NCBI RefSeq assembly: GCF_016741855.1 | Contig: NZ_JAERRH010000004.1 | Coordinates: 523,165-587,164, forward strand | DNA length: 64,000 nt | Direction: 5' to 3' | From: Streptomyces musisoli | GTDB lineage: Bacteria > Actinomycetota > Actinomycetes > Streptomycetales > Streptomycetaceae | Shown: positions 32,608 to 41,438 of the stretch, piece after piece | How positions within the stretch are numbered: position 1 is the first letter of the stretch | How the letters are laid out: every line of letters begins with the position of its first letter | Position numbers and translations under genes: made by a program | Notes under the pieces: model-generated | The model's input: the letters and a program-made list of their open reading frames with translations, nothing else | The model's database searches: none | What the model was told of the DNA's origin: nothing

Positions 32608-33999
32608 ATGTCGCGAGTGCCAGGGTGGCTCGGCCGGCTCGGGGCCGGCCTCACCGAGATGAGCGAGCGTCTTGACGAGCGCCGCGCGGAGGTCGAGAAG
32701 GACCACACCGAACCCGCCGCCCCCGAACCCGCCGCCCTCGAACCGGCCGCCGCCACCGGTCCCGAACCGGCCGCCGCGCCCGACGACGCGCCCGCCGAGG
32801 CGGCCCCGCCCGTCCGCCGGGCCGCACCGTCCACCGGCCCGCGCCCCGACCCGGCCGAGGCCGTGCCCTGGGGTGTCCGGGTCGCCGCCGAGGCGGGCTG
32901 GCGGCTGCTGGTGCTGGCCGGCACCGTCTGGGTGCTGATGCGGGTCATCAGCGCCGTCCAGCTGGTGGTGTTCGCCTTCGTCATCGCCCTGCTGGTCACC
33001 GCCCTGCTCCAGCCGACGGTCGCCCGGCTCACCCGCCGGGGCGTGCCGCGCGGCCCGGCCACCGCGCTCACCGCCATCAGCGGCTTCGTCGTCATAGGCC
33101 TCATGGGCTGGTTCGTGTCCTGGCAGGTCATGGAGAACATCGACACGCTCTCCACCCAGATCCAGAGCGGCATCGACGACCTGCGCAACTGGCTGCTGAA
33201 GAGCCCGTTCCACGTCACCGACAAGCAGATCAACCAGATCGCCAAGAACCTCCGCGAGGCGATCGGCGCCAACGCCGACCAGATAACGTCCGCGGGCCTG
33301 GAGGGCGTCCAGGTCATCGTCGAGGCCCTCACCGGCATCCTGCTGGTGTTCTTCTCGACGCTGTTCCTGCTCTACGACGGCAAGCGCATCTGGGAGTGGT
33401 TCCTGAAGCTGGTGCCCGCCGCGGCCCGCCCGGGCGTGGCCGGCGCCGGCCCGCGCGCCTGGCGCACCCTGACCGCCTATGTGCGCGGCACCGTCCTGGT
33501 CGCCCTCATCGACGCCATCTTCATCGGCATCGGCATCTACTTCCTCGACGTGCCGATGGCCGTGCCGCTGGCCGTGTTCATCTTCCTGTTCTCGTTCATC
33601 CCGCTGGTCGGCGCGGTCGCCTCGGGCGCGCTCGCGGTGATCGTGGCGCTGGTCACCCAGGGCGTGTTCACCGCCCTGATGACCCTCGTGGTCGTCCTCG
33701 CGGTCCAGCAGATCGAGGGGCACATCCTTCAGCCGTTCATCCTCGGCCGTGCGGTCCGGGTCCACCCGCTGGCGGTCGTCCTGACCGTGGCGGCCGGCGG
33801 CATGGTGGCCGGCATCGGCGGCGCGGTGGTCGCCGTACCGCTGGTGGCGGTGACGAACACGGTGGTCGGCTATCTGCGGCAGTACTCGCTGGAGATGCAG
33901 CAGCGGGAGGACGCCGGTTCCGGGGACGGACCCACGGCACAGGGCGCGGCGGACGCGCAGCCCGCGCAGAATGCGAAGGACCCCGCCCACCAGGGGTGA
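32608..33999 (+). CDS. AI-2E family transporter (TqsA/PerM type membrane protein)
   Basis: A 463-residue membrane protein. A 95-residue Ala/Pro/Glu-rich cytoplasmic N-terminus precedes the first spans (WRLLVLAGTVWVLMRVISAV; LVVFAFVIALLVTALLQPTV). The family signature spans follow: GTVLVALIDAIFIGIGIYFL, FLFSFIPLVGAVASGALAVI and VQQIEGHILQPFILGR. Members export autoinducer-2 or act as Na+/H+ antiporters or permeases; the substrate here is unknown. ATG at 32608 follows ggggaagaggac. A GTG at 32566 is possible. Confidence 0.85.
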   Translation: MSRVPGWLGRLGAGLTEMSERLDERRAEVEKDHTEPAAPEPAALEPAAATGPEPAAAPDDAPAEAAPPVRRAAPSTGPRPDPAEAVPWGVRVAAEAGWRLLVLAGTVWVLMRVISAVQLVVFAFVIALLVTALLQPTVARLTRRGVPRGPATALTAISGFVVIGLMGWFVSWQVMENIDTLSTQIQSGIDDLRNWLLKSPFHVTDKQINQIAKNLREAIGANADQITSAGLEGVQVIVEALTGILLVFFSTLFLLYDGKRIWEWFLKLVPAAARPGVAGAGPRAWRTLTAYVRGTVLVALIDAIFIGIGIYFLDVPMAVPLAVFIFLFSFIPLVGAVASGALAVIVALVTQGVFTALMTLVVVLAVQQIEGHILQPFILGRAVRVHPLAVVLTVAAGGMVAGIGGAVVAVPLVAVTNTVVGYLRQYSLEMQQREDAGSGDGPTAQGAADAQPAQNAKDPAHQG

Positions 34000-34009
34000 G
34001 CGGGGTCCT
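33977..34009. terminator. Bidirectional terminator between AI-2E gene and ahpD
   Basis: AGGACCCCGC and GCGGGGTCCT are perfect 10-bp arms. The structure overlaps the AI-2E stop codon and ends 13 bp before the convergent ahpD stop. Confidence 0.7.
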
Positions 34010-34021
34010 CGGGGGTGTGAC

Positions 34022-34555
34022 CTACTCGGCCAGCACGGCCTCGGCCTCCAGCGTGACGCCGACCGCCTGGATCACAGAGGCGATCTTGAACGCCTCCTGG
34101 ACGGTCTCGCGCTCCACGCCGGCCTTGCGCAGCACCTGCTCGTGCGAGTCCAGGCACATGCCACAGCCGTTGATCGCGGAGACCGCGAACGACCACAGCT
34201 CGAAGTCGACCTTCTCCACGCCCGGGTTGCCGATGACGTTCATCCGCAGGCCCGCGCGCAGGGTGCCGTACTCGTGGTCCGACAGCAGGTGGCGCGTCCG
34301 GTAGAAGACGTTGTTCATCGCCATGACGGCGGCGGCGGCCTTGGCGGCCTGGTACGCCTCCGGCGAGAGGTTCGCCTTGGCCTCCGGCTCCAGCTCACGC
34401 AGCACGATCGGGGAACGGGAGGCGATGGCGGTCGCCAGCACCGTGCCCCACAGCTGCTGCGCGGGCAGGTCGGAGTTGCCGATGACCGAGCCCAGGTTGA
34501 GCTTCAGGTCCTTGGCGTAGTCCGGGACGCGGGACTTCAGCGAGTCGAGCGACAT
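34022..34555 (-). CDS. ahpD: Alkyl hydroperoxidase D (AhpD)
   Basis: A 177-residue AhpD with active-site CGMCLDSHEQ (CxxC plus His). In actinomycetes AhpD reduces lipoylated partners and thereby regenerates AhpC. It lies 3 bp after the ahpC stop on the same strand, so the two form an operon, next to divergent oxyR. Confidence 0.95.
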   Translation of the reverse strand: MSLDSLKSRVPDYAKDLKLNLGSVIGNSDLPAQQLWGTVLATAIASRSPIVLRELEPEAKANLSPEAYQAAKAAAAVMAMNNVFYRTRHLLSDHEYGTLRAGLRMNVIGNPGVEKVDFELWSFAVSAINGCGMCLDSHEQVLRKAGVERETVQEAFKIASVIQAVGVTLEAEAVLAE

Positions 34556-34558
34556 GGG

Positions 34559-35113
34559 TCACTCACCAGCCAGCAGCGCGACCGGGTCCAGGGTGTCATC
34601 GCCCTTGCTCCAGTTGCACGGGCACAGCTCGTCGGTCTGCAGGGCGTCGAGGACCCGCAGGACTTCCTTGGGGTTACGGCCCACGGAACCGGCGGTGACC
34701 ATCGTGAACTGGATCTCGTGGTTCGGGTCGACGATGAAGACGGCACGCTGCGCGAAGCCGTCCTCGCCCTCGATGCCGAGGTCGCGCATCAGCTCGTGCT
34801 TGGAGTCGGCCAGCATCGGGAACGGCAGGTCGGTCAGGTCCGGGTGGTCCTTGCGCCAGGCGTGGTGGACGAACTCGGAGTCACCGGAGAAGCCGAGGAT
34901 CTGGGCGTCGCGGTCGGCGAACTCGTCGTTCAGCTTCCCGAACGCGGCGATCTCGGTCGGGCAGACGAAGGTGAAGTCCTTCGGCCATGCGAACACGACC
35001 AGCCACTTGCCCTCGTAGGACTTGTGGTGGATCTGCTCGAACTCCTTGCCCTTCTCCAGCGAGACGCAGGCGGTCAGTTCGAACTCGGGGAACTTGTCAC
35101 CGACAGTGAGCAC
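34559..35113 (-). CDS. ahpC: Alkyl hydroperoxide reductase AhpC (peroxiredoxin)
   Basis: A 184-residue two-cysteine peroxiredoxin. The peroxidatic Cys is in FTFVCPTEIAAFG and the resolving Cys in DELCPCNWSKGDD. It detoxifies organic peroxides and H2O2. It is divergent from oxyR with a 132-bp shared region. Confidence 0.96.
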   Translation of the reverse strand: MLTVGDKFPEFELTACVSLEKGKEFEQIHHKSYEGKWLVVFAWPKDFTFVCPTEIAAFGKLNDEFADRDAQILGFSGDSEFVHHAWRKDHPDLTDLPFPMLADSKHELMRDLGIEGEDGFAQRAVFIVDPNHEIQFTMVTAGSVGRNPKEVLRVLDALQTDELCPCNWSKGDDTLDPVALLAGE

Positions 35114-35245
35114 GCGCTCTCCTTGCAGCGAAGAAACTGCCCTTTTGGGGCGTTTCCCTTGGGTTGGACGCAGTCGATGTTGGCACAGGCGGCATTGATT
35201 CGGGAAATAGCTACACTCGGATGCGTTGATCGGAGGTGGCTATCA
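35114..35245. promoter_or_regulatory. oxyR-ahpC divergent promoter region
   Basis: Short AT-rich pieces (gggaaatagctacactcgga at about 35200; gctatcagtg at about 35240) carry ATAG/CTAT elements of the type bound by OxyR. The exact operator is not resolved. Confidence 0.5.
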
Positions 35246-36199
35246 GTGACTATGGGTAATGCAAAGCGCAGGCAGCCGAGCCTGGCGCAGCTGCGGGCGT
35301 TCGCCGCCGTGGCCGAGCATCTGCACTTCCGGGACGCGGCGGCGGCCATCGGGATGAGCCAGCCCGCCCTGTCCGGCGCGGTCTCGGCGCTGGAGGAGAC
35401 CCTCGGCGTGACCCTCCTCGAGCGTACGACCCGCAAGGTGCTGCTCTCGCCCGCGGGGGAGCGGCTGGCCCTGCGGGCCAAGGCGGTGCTGGACGCGGTC
35501 GGCGCGCTGCTGGAGGAGGCCGAGGCGGTCCGGGCGCCCTTCACGGGCGTGCTGCGCCTCGGGGTGATCCCCACCGTCGCGCCGTATCTGCTGCCGGCCG
35601 TGCTGCGGCTCGTCCACGAACGCTATCCGCACCTCGACCTCCAGGTGCACGAGGAGCAGACCGCCAGCCTGATCGACGGCCTGAACTCCGGCCGGCTCGA
35701 CCTGTTGCTGCTGGCCGTGCCGCTCGGCGTGCCCGGAGTCGTCGAACTCCCCCTCTTCGACGAGGACTTCGTGCTCGTCACCCCGCTGGCCCACTGGCTC
35801 GGCGGCCGGGAGGGCATCCCGCGCGAGGCCCTGAAGGAGCTGAACCTGCTGCTCCTGGACGAGGGGCACTGCCTGCGCGACCAGGCCCTGGACATCTGCC
35901 GGGAGGCCGGCCGGGAGGACGCGCCGGTCACCACCACGGCCGCCGGACTGTCGACGCTGGTCCAGCTCGTCGCGGGCGGCCTTGGCTGCACCCTGCTCCC
36001 GCGCACGGCCCTGAAGCTGGAGACGACCCGCAGCACCCAGCTGCTGACCGGCTACTTCGCCGAGCCCGCGCCGAGCCGCCGGGTCGCGTTCGCCATGCGC
36101 GCCGGCGCGGCGCGGGCCGCCGAGTACGAGGAGCTGGCGGCGGCCCTGCGGGAGGCGCTCCGCGCCTTGCCGGTGCGGGTGTTGAACGCCGACGCCTAG
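35246..36199 (+). CDS. oxyR: OxyR, LysR-family peroxide sensor
   Basis: A 317-residue LysR-type regulator. The N-terminal winged HTH is LAQLRAFAAVAEHLHFRDAA with GMSQPALSGAVSALEETLGV. The C-terminal sensor domain carries LDEGHCLRDQALDI, the peroxide-sensing Cys region of OxyR (Cys near residue 210). It activates ahpCD under peroxide. GTG at 35246 follows cggaggtggctatca. The ATG at 35252 is a possible alternative. Confidence 0.93.
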   Translation: MTMGNAKRRQPSLAQLRAFAAVAEHLHFRDAAAAIGMSQPALSGAVSALEETLGVTLLERTTRKVLLSPAGERLALRAKAVLDAVGALLEEAEAVRAPFTGVLRLGVIPTVAPYLLPAVLRLVHERYPHLDLQVHEEQTASLIDGLNSGRLDLLLLAVPLGVPGVVELPLFDEDFVLVTPLAHWLGGREGIPREALKELNLLLLDEGHCLRDQALDICREAGREDAPVTTTAAGLSTLVQLVAGGLGCTLLPRTALKLETTRSTQLLTGYFAEPAPSRRVAFAMRAGAARAAEYEELAAALREALRALPVRVLNADA

Positions 36200-36294
36200 C
36201 GGGGAGGGTGGCCCGCCGAGGCCCGGCGCTCCGGGGAGGGTGGTGCCCCGGGTTGCGCGGCCGCGGGCCGGTGGGGCGTCTCGCGCAGTTCCCC

Positions 36295-36338
36295 GCGCCC
36301 CTTTCGGGGCGCCGGTCCCCGCGCCCCTTTCGGGGCGC
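36295..36338. terminator. Two tandem Streptomyces hairpins between oxyR and ABC permease
   Basis: GCGCCCC-tttc-GGGGCGC occurs twice, at 36295-36312 and 36321-36338, within the repeat ccccgcgcccctttcggggc. Sequences of this kind recur in Streptomyces intergenic DNA and work as bidirectional terminators for convergent genes, as here. Confidence 0.75.
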
Positions 36339-36342
36339 CGGG

Positions 36343-38685
36343 TTACTCCGTGCGCAGGCCCTCCGGGCGCATCATCCGCAGCAGCGGCGGGAGGCTGAGC
36401 AGGGTGACCGTGAGGACCACCGCCGCGCCGGCGCCGGTCATCGACAGGACGCTCGCCCAGTCCACGGACACCGTCGCACCCACCATCTGAAGCAGCACCG
36501 TGCCGAGCGTCAGCCCCACGGCCGAGGCGAGCAGCAGACCCAGGGCGATCGGGACCGCCGTCTGCCACAGCACCGACATGCTCAGGGTGCGCCGCCGGGT
36601 GCCGAAGGCGACCAGCGACGACAGCAGCTTCCTGCGCTCGCGCAACTGCTCCAGCTGCGACACCAGCAGGCTGATGCCGATCAGTGCCAGTACGCAGATG
36701 GCGCCGACGAAGGTGGCGGTGCGGATGGAGGTGAACTTGTCCGACTCCTCGGTGGACGACCACAGCATGACGTTCGCCAGGGGGTCGACCCGGGCCGCCG
36801 TGTTGCGCACGTACTCGCGCACGTCCCGCACCGAGTCGTCGGTCGACACGTACACCGACGAGCTGAACGCGGCCGTTCCGCGACCGGGCGCGGCGGCCGG
36901 GGTGAGCAGGAAGCCGCCGAACTCGTCTCCGCTCGGGGAGGTGATCGTCCGGACCCGCTTCAGGCCGCCCGGGACGGTCCAGCGGACCTCCGGGTGCTGC
37001 CCGACGCCGAAGTCCGTGTCGAGCCAGAGCCTGCGGCCCGGCTTGGCCAGCTTCACCGTGTCGGCGTCCGAGACGCCCTCGGAGCCGGTGGCCACGAAGA
37101 CGTCCCCGTCGTGGCAGCTGGGCAGCCGTGCCACCTCGCGCAGGGCGGCACAGTCACCGACCGTGATGCGGGTGGAGGTGGCGGGTCCCTCGCCGCGCCA
37201 GCTCCGGTCGCCGACGTCGGCACCGCCCAGCGCGACGGCCTTGTCCACGCCCTTGGTGGCGGCGAACTTCCGGGCGACCGCGGTGAAGGGGGCGCCCCGT
37301 GGCAGGCTGACCTGCATCTGCGCGCGGGTGGTGTCCTGACCGGTGACCTTGGTGTAGTCGCCCTGGACGCCCGCGAACAGCATCTGTATCGCGATCGCCC
37401 CGGCCACCGCGACCGCGATGCCGTTCACCATGCGGGCCGCCGAGCCGCTGCTCAGCTGCAGGCGCCGCACGGCCAGTTGCCAGGCCAGCGAGCCGTGGCC
37501 GAGCCGCGCCACCACCGCCTCGACGATCCACGGAAGCAGCGTCGTCACGCCGACGAGCAGCAGCAGGACGCCGCCGAGCACCAGGTACTCGTTGAAGTAG
37601 GACTCGCGGCCCTGCCCGATCATCGGGGCGAGCATCGCGAGGCCGCCCAGCGGCAGCAGCAGCCGCCACCACAGCCGGCGGCGCCTGGGCTTGGCGGTGC
37701 GGACCACGCCCAGCGGCTCGATGACCACCCCGCGCAGCGCGAGCAGGGTGACCAGCACGGCCGCCGCCGGAACGGTCACCGCGACCAGGGCGGCCAGCGC
37801 GGGCGCGGGGTTGAGATAGCTGGGGAAGACGCTGACGCCCAGGACCTCGACCGAGCCCGCGAGCTGACGGCCCAGGAGGAAGAACACGGTGCCGAAGACC
37901 AGCCCGACCAGCGAGCCGCCGAGTGCCTCGCCCGCCGCGATCCGCCGGGTGGACCGGCTGTCGGCGCCCACCAGGCGCAGCGCGGCCAGTCTGCGGTCGC
38001 GCCGCTCCCCGCCGAACCGCACGGCGGCGGCGATGAACACGGCGACCGGCATGAGCAGCACCACGAAGACCACCAGCACCAGCAGCAGCAGGACCGGGTC
38101 CAGCCGGCTCGCCGCCCTCTGCTGGAGCGGACCGAACTTGGCGATGCGGGCCGTCTGCCAGCCGTCGATCCGCGGGGCCAGGTCCTTCGCGCCGGCGTAG
38201 TAGGCGAGTTCGTGCGAGCCGATGAGCCCGCTCTCGCCGATCGTCCCGGTGATCCGGTACGGCAGCCGCTCGCGCAGCAGCCTCCCGTCCGGGGAGCCGA
38301 GGAGTTCCTTCAGCGCGGGGGAGACGACCATGTCGCCCGGCGCCGGGTACTTCGCCAGGCCCGGTGCGATCGGTGCCCGCGGTCCCTCCGGCTCCACCAG
38401 CCGGCCGCGGACGTGGCTGCCGTGGAACGTCGAGTTGGCGTCGGAGATCACCAGGGTGTCGGCGGCCTTCGGCCGGTTGGGGCCGTAGGTGTAGTCGAGG
38501 CGGGCCTCGTCGCGCTCGTGCCGTACCGCGATCACGTTGGGGATCGCGGTCGTCAGCAGCAGCAGCGCCACGCCCAGGCCGACACCGACCGCCGTCAGCA
38601 GCGTCCGGATCCAGCCCTCGCGCCCGCCGGTGAAGGCGAACCGGGCCCCCAGACCCAGGTCCCTGGCCCACTGCCTGGTGTTCAT
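36343..38685 (-). CDS. ABC transporter permease, FtsX/MacB type, two FtsX modules
   Basis: A 780-residue membrane protein. The N-terminal span is at about 20-42 (IRTLLTAVGVGLGVALLLL), with a large extracytoplasmic domain, a first FtsX module (LLLLVLVVFVVLLMPVAVFI, then repeated spans) and a second FtsX module at the C-terminus (IGISLLVSQLEQLRERRKLL). It forms an export or lipid/peptide-handling pump with the ATPase gene whose stop overlaps its start (ATGA). Substrate is unknown. Confidence 0.9.
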   Translation of the reverse strand: MNTRQWARDLGLGARFAFTGGREGWIRTLLTAVGVGLGVALLLLTTAIPNVIAVRHERDEARLDYTYGPNRPKAADTLVISDANSTFHGSHVRGRLVEPEGPRAPIAPGLAKYPAPGDMVVSPALKELLGSPDGRLLRERLPYRITGTIGESGLIGSHELAYYAGAKDLAPRIDGWQTARIAKFGPLQQRAASRLDPVLLLLVLVVFVVLLMPVAVFIAAAVRFGGERRDRRLAALRLVGADSRSTRRIAAGEALGGSLVGLVFGTVFFLLGRQLAGSVEVLGVSVFPSYLNPAPALAALVAVTVPAAAVLVTLLALRGVVIEPLGVVRTAKPRRRRLWWRLLLPLGGLAMLAPMIGQGRESYFNEYLVLGGVLLLLVGVTTLLPWIVEAVVARLGHGSLAWQLAVRRLQLSSGSAARMVNGIAVAVAGAIAIQMLFAGVQGDYTKVTGQDTTRAQMQVSLPRGAPFTAVARKFAATKGVDKAVALGGADVGDRSWRGEGPATSTRITVGDCAALREVARLPSCHDGDVFVATGSEGVSDADTVKLAKPGRRLWLDTDFGVGQHPEVRWTVPGGLKRVRTITSPSGDEFGGFLLTPAAAPGRGTAAFSSSVYVSTDDSVRDVREYVRNTAARVDPLANVMLWSSTEESDKFTSIRTATFVGAICVLALIGISLLVSQLEQLRERRKLLSSLVAFGTRRRTLSMSVLWQTAVPIALGLLLASAVGLTLGTVLLQMVGATVSVDWASVLSMTGAGAAVVLTVTLLSLPPLLRMMRPEGLRTE

Positions 38686-39371
38686 ATGGCGCGCTCCATG
38701 TCGCGGGACCTGCCGTCGCGTACGACGATCTCGCGGTCGGAGTAGGCGGCCACCCGGGCCTCGTGCGTGACCAGCACCACGGCCGCGTTGGTGGAGCGGG
38801 CCGCGTCGGTCAGCAGCTCCATCACGCGCTCGCCGTTGAGGGAGTCCAGCGCGCCGGTCGGCTCGTCGGCGAACACCACCCGGGGGCTGGTGACCAGGGC
38901 CCGCGCCACCGCGACCCGCTGTCCCTGGCCGCCGGAGACCTCGCCGGGCCGCTTGCCCTTGAGGCCGTCCACCTCCAGGCGCTCCATCCAGCCGAGCGCG
39001 ACCCGCTCGGCCTCCTTGCGGGAGGTGCCGTTGAGCCGCAGTGGCAGGGCCACGTTCTCCACGCAGGTCAGCTCCGGGACCAGCTGGCCGAACTGGAACA
39101 CGAACCCGAACTCGCTGCGGCGCAGCGCGCTGCGGTCGGCGTCGCTCATGCCGGCCAGTTCGCGGCCGTCGTAGGTGATGGACCCGGAGTCGGGCGGCAC
39201 GATGCCGGCGAGGCAGTGCAGCAGCGTCGACTTGCCGGAGCCGGAGGGACCCATCACGGCGACGACCTCGCCGGCGTGGATGGAGAATTCGGCGCCGTCG
39301 AGCGCGACCGTGGGGCCGTAGGACTTGTGCAGGTCGTCGGCGGTCAGCAGGGAGCCGGGGGGAGGATTCAC
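38682..39371 (-). CDS. ABC transporter ATP-binding protein (LolD/MacB type)
   Basis: A 229-residue ATPase. Walker A GPSGSGKSTLLH, Q-loop, signature VSGGQGQRVAVARAL, Walker B RVVFADEPTGALDSLN, H-loop VLVTHEARVA. It pairs with the FtsX permease. The start overlaps the stop of the PadR gene by 4 bp, so regulator, ATPase and permease are one operon. Confidence 0.95.
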   Translation of the reverse strand: MNPPPGSLLTADDLHKSYGPTVALDGAEFSIHAGEVVAVMGPSGSGKSTLLHCLAGIVPPDSGSITYDGRELAGMSDADRSALRRSEFGFVFQFGQLVPELTCVENVALPLRLNGTSRKEAERVALGWMERLEVDGLKGKRPGEVSGGQGQRVAVARALVTSPRVVFADEPTGALDSLNGERVMELLTDAARSTNAAVVLVTHEARVAAYSDREIVVRDGRSRDMERAI

Positions 39372-39892
39372 TTCGCCACCGCCTCACGGAGCCGGTCGAG
39401 GCGGGCCGTGGTCAGCTCCAGCCACCGCAGGTCGGCCTCCAGGTGGAACAGGGCGTGGTCGCAGATCAGCTGGTCCGCGAGGTCGCCCTTGCGCTTGCGG
39501 TCGGTCAGGATCCGCATGCTGCGCAGGTGCTCGGCCCGCTGCGTGTCGAGGATGTCGGCCGCGTCGCGGTGGGTGAGGAGGGCGAGGACGACCTTGGTGT
39601 AGAGGGTCGACTGGAGGTACTCCTCCGGCTTCTCCGGGGTGGCGAGCCAGCGCTCGACGTCGGTGACACCGGCGTCGGTGATGGCGTACCGCTTGCGCTC
39701 GGGGCCGCCACCGGCCTCGATCCCGTCGACTTCCACGAGACCGTGCTTCAGCAGCCGGGACATCGTGGAGTAGACCTGGCCGTAGTGCAGCGGCCGGTCG
39801 TGACCGAACTTCTCGTCGAAGGCCCGCTTGAGGTCGTAGCCGTGGCGCGGGCCGGACTCCAGGAGCCCTAGAAGGGTGTGACCGATGGACAT
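39368..39892 (-). CDS. PadR-family transcriptional regulator
   Basis: A 174-residue regulator. The winged HTH is MSIGHTLLGLLESGPRHGYD with FGHDRPLHYGQVYSTMSRLL; the C-terminal helical domain (LADQLICDHALFHLEADLRW) is used for dimerisation. It most likely represses its own ABC operon. ATG at 39892 fits the family N-terminus better than the upstream in-frame one. A GTATAC-rich site lies just before it. Confidence 0.9.
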   Translation of the reverse strand: MSIGHTLLGLLESGPRHGYDLKRAFDEKFGHDRPLHYGQVYSTMSRLLKHGLVEVDGIEAGGGPERKRYAITDAGVTDVERWLATPEKPEEYLQSTLYTKVVLALLTHRDAADILDTQRAEHLRSMRILTDRKRKGDLADQLICDHALFHLEADLRWLELTTARLDRLREAVAK

Positions 39893-39912
39893 GCGCAGCA
39901 CTCTACACACCG

Positions 39913-39933
39913 TGTATACGCGGTATGTATACG
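39913..39933. promoter_or_regulatory. Candidate PadR operator
   Basis: TGTATACG (39913-39920) recurs at 39926-39933. Each contains palindromic GTATAC. This AT-rich box is immediately upstream of the PadR gene. PadR operators often resemble ATGT..ACAT-type inverted repeats, so self-regulation is plausible. Confidence 0.5.
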
Positions 39934-40004
39934 CCGAGTGTGCAGATCATGGCGGGGTGTACGGCCGTGCAGGTGGCGCGCGATTGTCATGGTTCGGTAA
40001 CGAC

Positions 40005-40038
40005 GACCGGCCCCGTCCCGTGGGGGACGGGGCCGGTC
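40005..40038 (-). terminator. Terminator of the SPFH-RHH operon
   Basis: GACCGGCCCCGTCC and GGACGGGGCCGGTC are perfect 14-bp arms with a 6-nt loop. They overlap the end of the small gene stopping at 40037. Confidence 0.75.
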
Positions 40039-40288
40039 AGGCCGAAGGGGGTCCGGAGGCGGGGCCGCCCGGGGGCCGCCCCCGGCGCGGCAGCGGTCCC
40101 GTCTCCCGGGGCAGCCGCCCCGCCTCCGCCAGTGCCTTGCGCAGCAGGAACTCGATCTGCGCGTTGGCCGACCGCAAGTCTTCCCCGGCCCAGCGGGCCA
40201 GCGCCTCGTACACCGACGGGTCCAGCCGCAGCAGCACCTGCTTGCGCTGCTGCGGCCGGCGCCGGGGAGTCTCCGGAGAGTCCGTCAC
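40037..40288 (-). CDS. Small ribbon-helix-helix-like protein
   Basis: An 83-residue basic protein: a Pro/Arg/Gln start, then RKQVLLRLDPSVYEALARWA and AQIEFLLRKALAEAG, the sheet-plus-two-helix pattern of Arc/CopG-type DNA-binding proteins, then a Pro/Gly/Arg tail. GTG at 40288 overlaps the stop of the SPFH gene by 4 bp (GTGA), so it is translationally coupled to it. It may regulate that operon; no toxin partner was recognised. Confidence 0.8.
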   Translation of the reverse strand: MTDSPETPRRRPQQRKQVLLRLDPSVYEALARWAGEDLRSANAQIEFLLRKALAEAGRLPRETGPLPRRGRPPGGPASGPPSA

Positions 40289-41220
40289 TGGTAGAGGGTT
40301 CCGGTGTTGAGGACCGGCTGCGGGGCACGGTCCCCGCACAGCACCACCATCAGGTTCGACACCATCGCCGCCTTCCGCTCCTCGTCCAGGTCCACGATGT
40401 CCGCCTCCGCGATCCGGGCCAGCGCCGCCTCGACCATCCCCACGGCACCGTCGACGATCTGCCGCCGGGCCGCGACGACCGCCCCCGCCTGCTGCCGCTG
40501 GAGCATCGCCGAGGCGATCTCGGGAGCGTACGCGAGATGCGTGAAGCGCGACTCGATGATCTCCACTCCGGCCGCCTCGACCCGCACCTGGAGCTCGACG
40601 GCCAGCTTCTCGGTGATCTCCTCGGCGTTGCCGCGCAGCGAGAGGCCGTCCTCGTCGTGGGCGTCGTACGGGTATTCGATGGCGATGTGCCGCACGGCCG
40701 TCTCGGTCTGCGTGGCGACGAACTCGGCGAAGTCGTCCACCTCGAAGGTGGCCTGCGCGGTGTCCTGGACCTTCCACACCACGACCGCGGCCAGCTCGAT
40801 CGGGTTGCCGTAGGCGTCGTTGACCTTCAGGACGGCGGTCTCGTGGTTGCGCACCCGGGTGGATATCCGGGTCCGGGAGGTGAAGGGGTTCACCCAGCGC
40901 AGTCCGTCCTGCCGGATCGTGCCCCGGTAGCGCCCGAAGAGCTGGACGACTCTGGCCTCGCCCGGCGCGACCGTGTTCAGGCCGCGCATGGCGATGAAGG
41001 ACGCCAGCAGGACGACGACACCGGCGGCGATCAGTCCGCCCTCGGCGCCCGGGGAGGATGTCGCGCCGGAGGCCGCGAACAGGACGACGGCGGCGCCGAG
41101 CCCGATCAGGCCGAGCAGCAGGGCGAGCCCGCCGCCGATGCTGTGGGCGGCGAACTCCCGCACCCGCGGGGCGGGCATCTCGGGGACGTCGGCGGTGGCG
41201 GCCGGCGTGGATGTGGACAT
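40285..41220 (-). CDS. SPFH (band 7/stomatin-prohibitin) domain membrane protein
   Basis: A 311-residue protein. Two N-terminal spans (GGGLALLLGLIGLGAAVVLF, GLIAAGVVVLLASFIAM) are followed by an SPFH domain (NTVAPGEARVVQLFGRYRGT; RVEAAGVEIIESRFTHLAYA) and a helical C-terminus (MLQRQQAGAVVAARRQIVDG). SPFH proteins scaffold membrane microdomains. Paired with an RHH-like gene that overlaps it. Confidence 0.9.
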   Translation of the reverse strand: MSTSTPAATADVPEMPAPRVREFAAHSIGGGLALLLGLIGLGAAVVLFAASGATSSPGAEGGLIAAGVVVLLASFIAMRGLNTVAPGEARVVQLFGRYRGTIRQDGLRWVNPFTSRTRISTRVRNHETAVLKVNDAYGNPIELAAVVVWKVQDTAQATFEVDDFAEFVATQTETAVRHIAIEYPYDAHDEDGLSLRGNAEEITEKLAVELQVRVEAAGVEIIESRFTHLAYAPEIASAMLQRQQAGAVVAARRQIVDGAVGMVEAALARIAEADIVDLDEERKAAMVSNLMVVLCGDRAPQPVLNTGTLYQ

Positions 41221-41438
41221 AAGGGGTCCCCCGTTCTCGTAACCCTAGCTCGGTTCTAGCTAAGTGATATCACTTTAAGCCGTCAGGCAACCCTGCGCCA
41301 GTGTCAGCCGTCGGTTTCGGTGGGGCGGGTGCTGATTGTCACGTCCGTAAAAGAGCGGATCGGACGCCCTTTGTCATATAGACGGGTGTTAGCTTTCGGA
41401 GCTGACCCCGAGACGGACGGAAGCGAGCGTAGGGACCC

